Positions 49,111 through 58,590 of a stretch of 64,000 nt of DNA are shown here, one piece after another (the stretch's first letter is position 1; each line of letters opens with the position of its first letter). Made by a program: the position numbers and the translations under genes. The stretch lies in the NCBI RefSeq assembly GCF_020497125.1, contig NC_059072.1:270178045-270242044 (forward strand), read 5' to 3'. The DNA comes from Mauremys mutica (Eukaryota; Chordata; Testudines; Geoemydidae). The notes beneath the pieces were generated by a model that did no database searches, was not told the DNA's origin, and saw only the letters and a list, made by a program, of their open reading frames with translations.

Positions 49111-50398
49111 GCCATATGCTTTTATGTTCTTAGAAGTTTTGCCTGGAAGAGCGGGCACCTTGTGAAAATGCATGACTTCGGAGTTCATACCAGCTGTGAT
49201 GCTCAACGGCTCTAGAGTTGTAAGATAGTATCATTAAGGATAATAGCATATTATTACTGAGATGCCATCAACATGCCCAGCTCTTTACTCCACACAAAAA
49301 CAAAGACAGCTCCTGCTGACGATCTAATAGACATAAAGAAGACAGAACACTTGGGAAAACATCAAGGTGGAAATAATTTGGGATATGGTGTTTGTTTTTA
49401 ATTTACTTCTTGTGTCCAACCTGGAACAGTGAGTCTTTAGGAAGGATCACAAAGCATGATCCAGAGCCCAGTAAAGTCAATGGCAGTCTTCCCATTGAAG
49501 GCAATGTGTGTTAGGCTCTGAAAGAGGATGTAGTGGTGACTTGACACACAGAGTTTGGGAAGGTGGCACATGTATATGGGAAATGTGGAAATAGGTAAGG
49601 AGACATCAGTGAGGAAAAACAAATTTGGGCAGCATGACTGACATCATGGGTGAAGCTGATGAGGCAAGCTGATTATACAAGAATTATGCCAGGCCCATAT
49701 TATGTAGGAATCACACTGAAGGAAACGAGCTTTATCCTATGTAAAGAAAGATCTGGACATGAAGGTTTACCTAGCTAATGTTAATGTAAAAAAATGGTAA
49801 AATATTTGACAGCACTAATTTATTAGAAGAGTAACAGAGGTAATACAGCATGGTTTCCAGTAGGCATAGCCCGAGATACTGGTGCCTAATTACAAAAAAA
49901 GAACCAACCTCACAAGTTACTTGAGTTATTTTAACTCAGAAAAAATACAAAACAATTAAATGAAGTTCTGAAAAAATGAAAGAATCACAACCTTATTTAG
50001 CAATTTCAGGTTAGTATTTAAATGCAATGATTATTCAAGACTGCACCATTACAACAGAAAAAATTAAATTAAATAAAACAAACACATAGCAACTATGAAA
50101 GAAAAGGGTCATTTTTAAGAGCATTTATGCTAGGTAAGCAGCAGACCAACTCTTGAAACAGCTTAATGACTCTGCATATTTTCTCTTTGTGTTGGTGGAG
50201 GAGGTTTACATGATTGCAAATCCTCTCTCCCACCCACTCCAGTTTGAGTTAATTTCTGCAGGTTTGTCTATTCAGTTTAGAATGTTTGTCTATTCAGTTT
50301 AGAATGTAAGCTCTTTGGGTTAGGAACTGTGTCTTGTTTAATGAACTCTGTAAACCACCATTTACACTGATGGCCTGGTATACAAGTAAGGATATACA
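49111..50398. other. Intronic sequence with a tandem duplication
   Basis: Non-coding AT-rich sequence. It includes the 22-bp tandem duplication at 50264-50307. No exon or RNA gene seen. Confidence 0.4.
50264..50307. repeat. Perfect 22-bp tandem duplication
   Basis: TTTGTCTATTCAGTTTAGAA plus TG occurs twice without a gap and without change, so the duplication is young. Confidence 0.9.
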
Positions 50399-50997
50399 TA
50401 ATTGGAATTGGAAAAGGTTCAGAAAAGGGCAACAAAAATGATTAGGGGTATGGAACAGCTTCCGTATGAGGAGAGATTAATAAGACTGAGACTTTTCACC
50501 TTGGAAAAGAGACGGCTAAGAGGAGATATAATTGAGATCTATAAAATCATGACTGGTGTAGAGAAAGTAGATAAGGAAGTGTTGTTTACTCCTTCTCATA
50601 ACACAAGAACTAAGGGTCAGAAAATGAAATTAATAGGCAGCAGGTTTAAAACAAATAAAAGGAAGTATTTCTTCACACAATGCACAGTCAACCTGTAGAA
50701 CTCCTTGCCAGAGGATGTTGTGAAGGCCAAGACCATAAGAGGGTATCAAAAAGAACTAGATAAATTCATGGAGGATAGGTCCATTAATGGCTATTAGCCA
50801 GGATGGGCAGGAATAGTGTTCCTAGCCTGTTTGCCAGAAGCTGGGAATGAGCGACGGGATGGAACACTTGATGATTATCTGGTCTGTTCATTCCCTCTGG
50901 GGCACCTGGCCTCTGGCCACTGTCAGAAGACAGGATACTGGGCTAGATGGACCTTTGGTCTGACCCTGTAGGGCCATTCTTATAGTCTTATGTTCTT
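50399..50997 (+). pseudogene. CR1 LINE fragment, end of ORF2 and 3' UTR
   Basis: The frame from 50402 contains [39 protein letters not shown] and [14 protein letters not shown], then meets a TAG where TGG is normal (CTGTAGAAC at 50694). The following sequence still encodes the usual SINGY end and UTR (GACAGGATACTGGGCTAGAT). 5'-truncated, single obvious stop, otherwise little decayed. Same subfamily as 38022 and 18262. Confidence 0.85.
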
Positions 50998-51000
50998 AAA

Positions 51001-51919
51001 TAGATATTTCACATTATAGTAGCTTTTAGGAAACTCTTATTAAAATAAGAGTTGTTTTAAAATAAATCCATAGCATTTGACTTGTCAAGTGTCACATGTT
51101 GTAGACACCTTTTTCATCGTTATAGGAACATCTCATATTACATTATCTGACATTTGGATAAGGTTAATATTTTGATACAATCCACTCTTTAGCACTAAAT
51201 TTAATTTCCTTCCACAATTGAGCCAATTAAGTTGTTTGCATAGATGGGCAAAATATGACGTAATCCCAAATTGAACCAATGTAAGACTAATCATGTAGTG
51301 TGACATTTATATTTGAACATTAACAGAGATGAGACAGCTGAAGAGCAACATAGCTTCCAAGGAAACCTGGTATATTAGCAAAAGTCTGCTAGTTACAAAG
51401 TGTACATTACCTTTTTATGAAAGGAATTCAATTTATGATTCAACAGAAAAATCAGTGTGGCTGTATTATCCACAAAACCTCTCTAGAATTAGAAAGCAAT
51501 CTGAACTGTGGTAACTATTATGCAAACCAAAAAAAAAAAACGAACAACAAAGTAGGCAATTTTCAAAGGCAAATTAAAATGGAATTGCAGGAATTTCATG
51601 AATATTTGAGGGGATTTTTCCTCTCAATAACAAGCATTTGCATGTCTTTTACTACTCTGATTTTTCAAAAATGTACAGAGTATTCTGCTTCAAACCTTTA
51701 CTCCAAAAACTTCCTAAAAACAAAAAAGGGAATTCATGATGAGAATTATCATGATTTTTAAACAGCTCTGTAGACAAAAACCTTTTAAAAAGTGCCTCTG
51801 AGTAAGCATAAGATCTCTCCAGGACATTTTAGTATCCTCATTATAAGGCATTTTGTTAGCTATTCCTTATTTTATTTTTATTTTATTGTACTAGTGGGGA
51901 GAGCATTACAGTCAAGTCC
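51001..51919. other. Intronic sequence, no recognised gene
   Basis: AT-rich non-coding sequence with an A run at 51530-51540. Nothing recognised. Confidence 0.4.
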
Positions 51920-52593
51920 TGTACTTAGATGCAGCTGGAGTTGTAGCTGTTTGGTTGGTGTCCAGTACGAGGTTGTGTTGGATCCCCAGCTCCCATTGGG
52001 AACCGCATGCAGAGCCGCCTGGCTGCCCCTCTGCCTCCGGCCGGATATGGCAGCCGCTTGCGGAAGCGGTGAGGAGCCAGGGCAGGCAGGGAGCCTGCCT
52101 TAGCCCTGCTGCGCTTCTGGCTGAGAGCCGCCTGAGGTAAGCACCACCTAGCTGGAGCCTGCATCCCGAGCTCCCTGCCCCAGGTCAGAACCCCTTTGTG
52201 CACCCAAATTCCCTCCCATGACCCTCACCCCAAACCCCCACCCCAGGTCAGAACCCCCTCCTGCACTCTAACTCCCTCCCAGACCCCAAACCCCCTCCTG
52301 CACCCCAATCCCCTCGCCAGCCCTGAGCCCCCTCCTGGAGCCTGCCCCCCCACCCCAACCCCCTGCCCCAGGCCCTACCCCAGAGCCCACAGCCCAGCCG
52401 GAGCCCTCAACCCCTCCTGCATCCTAACCCCCTGCCCCAGCCCAGTGAAAGTGAGTGAGTTTGGGGAAGAGCAAGTGATGGAGGAAAGGGGACTGGAGTG
52501 AGTGGGAGGCAGGGCCTCAGAAAAGGGGTGGGGTAGGGGCAGGGGGCGGGGCAGGGTGTTCAGTTTCGTGCAGTTAGAAAGTTGGCAACCCTA
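51920..52593 (-). mobile_element. hAT element of the 31490 family, inverse orientation
   Basis: The right end GTTAGAAAGTTGGCAACCCTA is the inverse of the left end at 31490. The interior carries CCCCTCCTGCA-CCCAACCCCC repeats, the inverse of the G-rich interior there. GC content contrasts sharply with the flanks. The left terminus is not recognisable, so the start is approximate and the copy is probably truncated. Confidence 0.7.
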
Positions 52594-52849
52594 ACTGGAG
52601 ATGTTTGATACTTGGTTGCTGCTACAACCGTAGCTCACCTAACTGACTCTTCATTTTTTGAAAATGCAAGTCTATGATGCTCACAGCCACTAACGGTGAA
52701 AACTGTTTTCCTATCTATGCTCATTAGGACCATGCCCTTTCTTACCTGCTGCTCCCACTTACAAAATAAGAACATTTAGAGTAACATTATGAACAGTCAC
52801 AACTGCTGCAAGTTGTACGATTTATATAAACTGATTACATTTAAAACAA
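52594..52849. other. Intronic sequence, no recognised feature
   Basis: Short non-coding spacer between a hAT element and a repeat fragment. Confidence 0.35.
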
Positions 52850-53150
52850 ACTGAAAGAATGTTAAGTCTGCAAAGTCAAGAACTCAGAAATTAAAAAGTG
52901 CTAGTATTAAGTTTGCTAATGAAGTCTTAATTCACTCCCCCGACCCCCATGTGAATATGCACAGTGATACATTCATGATCACATACTATTTTTTCAACAG
53001 GATTCCTGCCTTGTTCAATACACAGGATGGACACTGCTCAAGGAATGAGGCAGCTGTTCAATGTTTCTCTTTATCCTCATCATTCAATGTTTGGCCTCAC
53101 ACCTTGTGTACTGCATACCATTCAATTCCTGAGCTGAATGCATAATTATT
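52850..53150 (+). repeat. Unclassified dispersed repeat, copy C (fragment)
   Basis: It parallels 10170-10345: AAGAACTCAGAAATTAAAAAGTGC, tolerating differences, then TTTTTCAACAGGATTCCTGCC and TTCAATACACAGGATGGACA against TTTTCCATAGGACCCTTGCC and TTCAGTTCACAGGATGGACA. Only the first block of the family remains. Confidence 0.5.
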
Positions 53151-53212
53151 AATTTCCCCATGAGATTTTGTGTATAGCACTCATCACCATAACATCTGTG
53201 TTCCTCACAAAC

Positions 53213-53306
53213 ATTAATGAATTTATCTTCACAACACACCTGTGAGATAAGGAGGTATTATTATTATTCTCATTTTACAAATGAGGCACAGAGAGATTAA
53301 GGCCAA
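53213..53306 (-). mobile_element. MIR or L2-like remnant
   Basis: ATTATTATTATTCTCATTTTA, then CAAATGAGGCACAGAGAGAT. This is the inverse of the well-known MIR/L2 stretch around the 'CATCTGTAAAATGGG' motif. Old and short. Confidence 0.55.
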
Positions 53307-53309
53307 ACA

Positions 53310-53815
53310 CAAAAAGGTTCAGAAAAAGAATTACAAGAAGTGATTCTAGATCTGGAAAACATGTTTTAAACTCAGAAACTAAAGAAGCTCAATCTATTTA
53401 GTTTATCCAAGAAAATGTTAAGAGGTGACTTGATTATGGTGAATATGTACATGGGGAGATTTCTGATAGTAAAGGGGCATTTAAAATTTAATAATAAATT
53501 TTAAATGCTATATTACTACCCATCATTATAGCATGTGAGCAGCTCTGAATATTCATTAATTTTAGTACACAAAGGCATAACAAGATTCCATGAATCTGAA
53601 GCTACACTAATTTAAGCAGGAAATAAGGTAACCTTTTTAAGAGAGGTAATTATGTGGGGATGTGGTACATTCTCCATCACTCAAAGCTTTTACATCAAAT
53701 TTGGATGTCTTGCTAAAAAATATATGTTCTAAATCAACTAGAAGTCATGGCTTGATGGAAGGATTACTGGATGAGTTCTATGGTCTGTGATACATAGGTG
53801 GTTTGATTAGATTAT
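53310..53815 (+). mobile_element. Old CR1 LINE fragment
   Basis: AAAAAGGTTCAGAAAAAGAAT corresponds to the LEKVQK segment of CR1 ORF2. ATGTTAAGAGGTGACTTGAT corresponds to RRGD, and the later GGAAGGATTACTGGATGAG with TCTATGG to the 3' UTR. Highly diverged and frame-broken. Confidence 0.65.
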
Positions 53816-53964
53816 TGTAATTGTGCCTCTGTCTTTAAAAATCTCTGAAAACTGTCAAAATCAGCCACTAATTTTGCCTGCCCAATTTGAGACCGCTATG
53901 GGCCTGATTTTTCAGAGTACTGAACATTATTACAGCACTCTACAAGTTCAAAGCTCTGCTCTAA

Positions 53965-54560
53965 GGGGAGGTCTTCACTGCACTGTAAGCCCAGTATTAG
54001 TAGAACATGAGTTAGCAGACTCTAGTTTTGTTAACCTAGGGCTTAAGTCTCTACACTCACTTGTACCCCAGGTTAGGAATTGTTGAACCCTGGATCCCAA
54101 CCTAGGGCTCCAGCATCTACACAGCATGCCCAAGTCAAGTCACCCATAACACAGCCTTCCTAGAGCTCCCCCTCCCAAATGTGGCCACTCTAGCCCTTTG
54201 TTCATGGTGCAGTGTGCCAGAACTTGACTGTCCACCAAATTTGCCTGGCCAGAAGACAAAGAAAGTTGGCCCATGGGATTGTGAAATACTTTTGTCAGAC
54301 TCCCAGAGTATGTCTACACTGCAATAGAACACCTGCAGCTGGCCTGTATCAGCTGATTTGGGCTCAGGGTGCAGGGCAATACAATTTCAGTGGAGATGTT
54401 TGAGCTCAGGCAGGAGCCTCTCCCCTCATAGGGATGCAGATCCTGGGCTCTAGCCCAGATGATTACACTGCAATTTTACAGCCCTGCAGCCTGAGCCCAA
54501 ATCAGCTGAGCCTCCCGAGCCGCAGCCAGCCGACACGGGCAAGCTAAAGAGACTGTACCA
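53965..54560. mobile_element. Decayed Harbinger-type MITEs
   Basis: Two adjacent pieces carry this window's Harbinger-type terminal word: GGTCTTCACTGCACTG near 53969, and AGAGTATGTCTACACTGCAA near 54304 with a partial inverse near 54465 (GATTACACTGCAATTTTACA). GATTTGGGCTCAGG (54355) and CCTGAGCCCAAATCAGCTGAG (54490) are inverse copies. Ends are uncertain. Confidence 0.45.
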
Positions 54561-54635
54561 CAATGCACATGTACAAGTCATCCAATCAATCAACTTCTAT
54601 TCTGGCATTCCCTAACAGTTGCATGCTTAATTTTG

Positions 54636-54722
54636 CAATCTCTATGTAAGCTCAACATCTTGTCCCTTTCACCAACAGAAGTTGGTTCAATATAAGATAT
54701 CACCCACCTTGTCTTTCCAACC
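54636..54722 (+). mobile_element. Penelope-like type 2 single-arm remnant
   Basis: TCTATGTAAGCTC is followed by CCCTTTCACCAACAGAAGTT and ATAAGATATCACCCACCTTG. It matches the full arm of 46828-47048 but has no inverted partner and no hammerhead core left. Confidence 0.65.
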
Positions 54723-54779
54723 TTATGTTCTTTTAATATAAGTTACTATTCAATTTCCTAGGTTTTTTTAAACAACAAA

Positions 54780-56270
54780 TTAAAAATAGTTTCCTTACTG
54801 TGAAACCCTAATGACCCCTTATAATGGGATCACTCACTGCAGCCGCTGCCTACTGGCCAGGTGACAAAGTGTTAGGCTCTCTTTGTTCCTGACACCTTCT
54901 GGTCACAGCAACTCTGGCCCTGCGATGGTCTGCCCCTTCAGTGACTCAACCATTTGTCCAGGCCATGAGTTATGTCCTCCCATATTAGGGTAGACAGAGT
55001 GTCCAACCAAGGATAGCTCCACTGTCAGACATGGGGTTCCAGGCCTCACCAGACCAAGATCCCAGATTTGTTATAGGGTCATCCTAGTCTAGATTCACTG
55101 ATATCAGGTGTAGTCATTACAAGCAACTGAAATCATAATCTTATTAATGGAAAGTGGTACGCAACTTTTAGCTACAGGCAACACTGCCAGCTTTGAATAT
55201 TGTACATTATAAAAACATTTTGTATTTTATTCAGTGCTCGAGTCATGCCGGAATGCTCCAGAATGCCGTTTCAGCACTTTTCTTTTTTAAAGAAGCCAAA
55301 ACACTGTTCTAATTACTTTTGCTGGTCCCAGGCCAGGCAGCTCCTTTCCCTCCCCGGCTACTGAGTGTCTTCTGAACTGACAGGTGCCAATGCTGGACCT
55401 AGGCAGGAGGCACTGAGCAGTGGGTCAGCACAGAGGGAGCTGGGGGTGCTGTGGCCAGACCAGGAACGATGTAGTAGGGGACAGGTACTATGGGGAGTTA
55501 CCTCCTGCTCCAGAACAATAAACAGTAAGGCAGGTCCAAAGGTCTATCAAAACTATTTCTCCTTATACAAGTAGGTTTGACAACAACAAATGCATCTGCT
55601 TTCCTCAAAAAACCCTTCAGACTTCTCATCTAAAAAATAAAATCCACACAACCACTAAGTTTTTGCTCTTCAGACAAAACTACAACATTTCCATTCAGAA
55701 ATCCATTCAATTCAGGCTTTTGTGGTGCCTCATGTCCCCATACTCCTTTACAGGTTCCTCATACTACATCTCCTTGATGCACGGTGGCAGCTCACCACGA
55801 GGGAAGCCCATGAGAAATCATGGGAGATGAAGTGTGGCACAGAATCCAGCCCATAGCAGAAAACAGTGGCATGAGGAACCAAAATAGAGCTCCCACAAGA
55901 CACTGTAGCAGCATTTCCAAATTGAAAATGAAAACTAAATATTCTCAGCTGAAAACGGAACAGTTTTTCATGATAAAAGTTGAAATTTCCCATGGAAAAA
56001 ATGTTAAAGCAAAATTCTTTGTGCTTTCATCAAAATTTTCCTCGGGATAATCAATAAATACATTTAAAAATCCTACCAGCTCTAATCCAATCAGTCTTCG
56101 AAAGTTTAGGCTCGTGCTCCTCTAACAGTACAGCAAAAAGACCATTGTTCAAATACAGTTCATATGTAAGCAGGCGTCAGCCATGCTTCATGCCCTTACA
56201 CCATGCCCGAATATGATCCTATATCAGCAGGCTGTACTGAAGCCTCTATAGATTGATCACATCCCCTCTC
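54780..56270. other. Intronic sequence, probably repeat-derived in part
   Basis: GC content is higher at 54830-55080 and 55320-55510, suggesting old LTR or DNA-element pieces, but I cannot name them. An A run is absent and no coding exon is seen. An open frame at 55748-56050 has no support. Confidence 0.35.
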
Positions 56271-56273
56271 CAA

Positions 56274-56553
56274 GGCTACGTCTATACTACCCGCCCGGGT
56301 CGGCGGGTAGCGTTCGACTTCTCGGAGTTCGATATATCGCGTCTCATCTAGACGCAATATATCGAACTCCGAACGCGCTCCTATCGACTCCGGAACTCCA
56401 CCACCGCGAACGGCGGTGGCAGAGTCGACGGGGGAGCCGCGGACTTCGATCCCACGGCGTCTGGACGGGTGAGTAGTTCGAACTATTCGAGCTATTCGCG
56501 TAGCTGAACTTGCATACCTTAGTTCGACCCCCCCCCCCAGTGTAGACCAGGCC
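56274..56553. mobile_element. CpG-rich Harbinger-type MITE
   Basis: Starts GGCTACGTCTATACTACCCG and ends AGTGTAGACCAGGCC, inverted TIRs. The interior has nested palindromes: AGTTCGATATATCGCG (56327) against CAATATATCGAACTCC (56355). It is very rich in CpG despite the AT-rich surroundings, pointing to a relatively young insertion. The flanking triplets CAA and TAA differ by one base. Non-coding. Confidence 0.8.
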
Positions 56554-56564
56554 TAAGATGTGCT

Positions 56565-57383
56565 TGTGACTGGTTCGGTCACAGAGATCCCCTTGGGACT
56601 GTCACCTGATGTGCTGAAATTATCTCTGAGCCTGTTTTCCCTGCCAGCTTGGGACTCCAGAACCCTGTCTTGTTGGGCCAGACACACTAGCCTGCTGCAA
56701 AACAGACCCAGGGCCTGGTCTACATCTCCAAAGCTGCAGGTTACCTGTCTCCAGCACCCAGACACCCACTTCCCAATGGGATCCAAACCCCCAAATAAAT
56801 CCGTTTTATTCTGTATAAAGCCCATACTGGGTAAATTCATAAATTTTTCACCCTCTATAACACTGATCGAGAGATATGCATAGCTGTTTGCTCCCCCAGG
56901 TATCAATCACTCACTCTGGGCTTATTAACAAACAAAAGAGATTTCATTCAGTATAAAAAGTAGGATTTAAATGGTTTCAAGTAATAACAGACAGAACAAA
57001 GTAAGTCACCAAGCAAAATAAAGCAAAAAATGCAAGTCTAAGCCTATTACATTAAGAAACTGATTACAGGTAACATCTCACCCTCAAAGATGTTCCTATA
57101 AGCGTCTTTCACTGACTAGACCCCTTCCTAGTCCGGGCCCAATCCTTTCCCTTGGTACAGTGTTTGTTAGTTCCAGCAGACATCTCAGGTGGTAAGCAGG
57201 GGCTCTCTCATGACTGACAGCTCCCTTTGTCCTGCTCCACTCCCTTTTATAGCTTTGGCACAAGGCCAGAATCTTTTGTCTCTCTGGGTCCCCAACGCTC
57301 CTCCTAAATGGAAAAGTACTTGATTTAATTAAGATGGATTTCGTTATCAGGTGACATGGTCTCATGTCACTTTAAGACTCCTA
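56565..57383. mobile_element. Truncated LTR (turtle ERV/LTR type)
   Basis: Starts TGTGACTGGTTCGGTCACAG and runs through AATGGGATCCAAACCCCCAA, CCTCTATAACACTGATCGAG and GGATTTCGTTATCAGGTGAC. I recognise it as a frequent turtle LTR. It stops at the Harbinger element that begins at 57384, so its right part is missing. It is old non-coding proviral remnant DNA; no genes are present. Confidence 0.6.
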
Positions 57384-57773
57384 GGGCTTGGCTACACTGG
57401 AGAGTTGCAGCGCTGGTGGTGGCGTTACAGCACAGCAACTCACTCACCGTCCACACTTGCAAGGCACATACAGCGCTGCATCTCCCTGGCTACAGCGCTG
57501 GCTGTACTCCACCTCGGCCTGGGGAATAACGACTGCAGCGCTGGTGATGCAGAGCTGCTCCACCAGTGTGGCCACCAAAAGCGCTGTTATTGGCCTCCAG
57601 AGATATTCGGAGGTATCCCAGAATGCCTGTTCAGCCACTCTGCTCATTAGTTCGAACTCTACTGCCCTGGCCTCAGGTGACCCACCCTTTAAATGCCCCG
57701 GGAATTTTAAAAATCCCCTTCCTGTTTGCTCAGCCAAGTGTGGAGTGCAATCAGTGAATCTTTCCAGGTGACC

Positions 57774-58288
57774 ATGCCTCCATGCGCCAAACGAGCCCCA
57801 GCATGGAGCAATGGCGAGTTGCTGGACCTCATCAGTGTTTGGGGGGAGGAAGCTGTGCAGTCCCATCTGCGCTCCAGCCGTAGGAATTACAATACCTATG
57901 GGCAGATATCAAGGGCCATGCTGGAAAGGGGCCTTGACCGGGACGCGCTGCAGTGCAGGGTTAAAGTGAAGGAGCTGCGGAGTGCCTATTGCAAAGCCCG
58001 CGAGGGAAACCACCGCTCAGGCGCTGCCCCCATGACCTGCCGTTTTTACAAAGAGCTGGACGCAATACTTGGGGGTGACCCCACCACCAATCCGAGGACC
58101 ACGATGGACACTTCAGAGCGGGGAGGGGGAGGAGGAAACCAAGAGTGAAGAGACTGAGAGTGGGGTGGGGGGATATACTCCGGAGTCCCTGGAGGCATGC
58201 AGCCAGGATCTCTTCTCAAGCCAGGAGGAAGGTAGCCAGTAGCAGCAGCCAGTACTTGGTGGAGGACAAACAGAGGAGCGGGTTCCCG
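57774..58288 (+). pseudogene. Harbinger Myb/SANT-like DNA-binding protein, first exon, frameshifted
   Basis: The ATG at 57774 has a good context (GTGACCATGCC). The first 124 codons are intact: RAPAWSNGELLDLISVWGEE, then a helix with LRSSRRNYNTYGQIS, LQCRVKVKELRSAYCKA and TCRFYKELDAILGG. This is a Myb/SANT-like trihelix domain with the conserved tryptophan (W11). A one-base shift leads to TGA at 58146; the next frame continues with ESLEACSQDLFSSQEEGSQ, then one TAG at 58240, then QTEERVP and a likely splice donor GTAAGC at 58289. Such proteins accompany the Harbinger nuclease and bind transposon ends. Two lesions make this copy inactive. Confidence 0.75.
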
Positions 58289-58361
58289 GTAAGCGGCTTT
58301 TATTTTCAGGATGGAAATTTTTCGGGAGAGGAGGGAGGGTTAGGGCTGCATGCAGGCATGC

Positions 58362-58589
58362 CTAGATGTGGAATAGCGCATTGAAGTGGTCTATCATGTC
58401 GCGGTAATCGGCCTCGGTAATCTCTTCAAAAGTTTCAGCCAGAGCGTGGGCAATGCTCTTGCGCAAGTTTATTGGGAGAGCTACTGTGGTCCTTGTCCCA
58501 GTCAGGCTAACGTGTCCACGCCACTGTGCCGCGAGGGGTGGGGGGGGGACCATTGCAAGACACAGGCAAGCTGCGTAGGAATCCGCATT
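58362..58589 (-). pseudogene. C-terminal end of convergent Harbinger frame, cut by CR1
   Basis: On the minus strand the frame reads SYAACLCLAMVPPPPLAAQ, WRGHVSLTGTRTTVALPIN, then IAHALAETFEEITEADYRD and HFNALFHI, stopping at TAG (58362-58364). It faces the Myb gene tail to tail. I recall the same convergent frame in other turtle copies but do not know its function, and I see no DDE motif in this part. Its upstream part should lie beyond the CR1 but is not there. Confidence 0.5.
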
Positions 58590-58590
58590 C

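Larger units (their letters stand above)
57384..58590. mobile_element. Myb-encoding Harbinger element, left part
   Basis: Left terminus GGGCTTGGCTACACTGGAGA, followed by subterminal GCAGCGCTG repeats (57406, 57471, 57536 region) that could be transposase-binding sites. It then encodes a Myb/SANT-like protein (57774-58288, plus) and the end of a convergent frame (58362-58589, minus). A CR1 insertion at 58591 ends it. No right terminus is found beyond the CR1, so the right half has been lost. Confidence 0.75.

Noticed and set aside
51920..52593. GC-rich block as promoter or first exon of GPC6
   Set aside because: It matches, in inverse, the hAT element at 31490-32251, including the terminal GGCAACCCTA; no glypican N-terminus is encoded.
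56274..56553. CpG island / GPC6 promoter
   Set aside because: The CpG-rich stretch has Harbinger-type inverted ends and internal palindromes, so it is a MITE; no exon 1-like signal peptide frame lies nearby.
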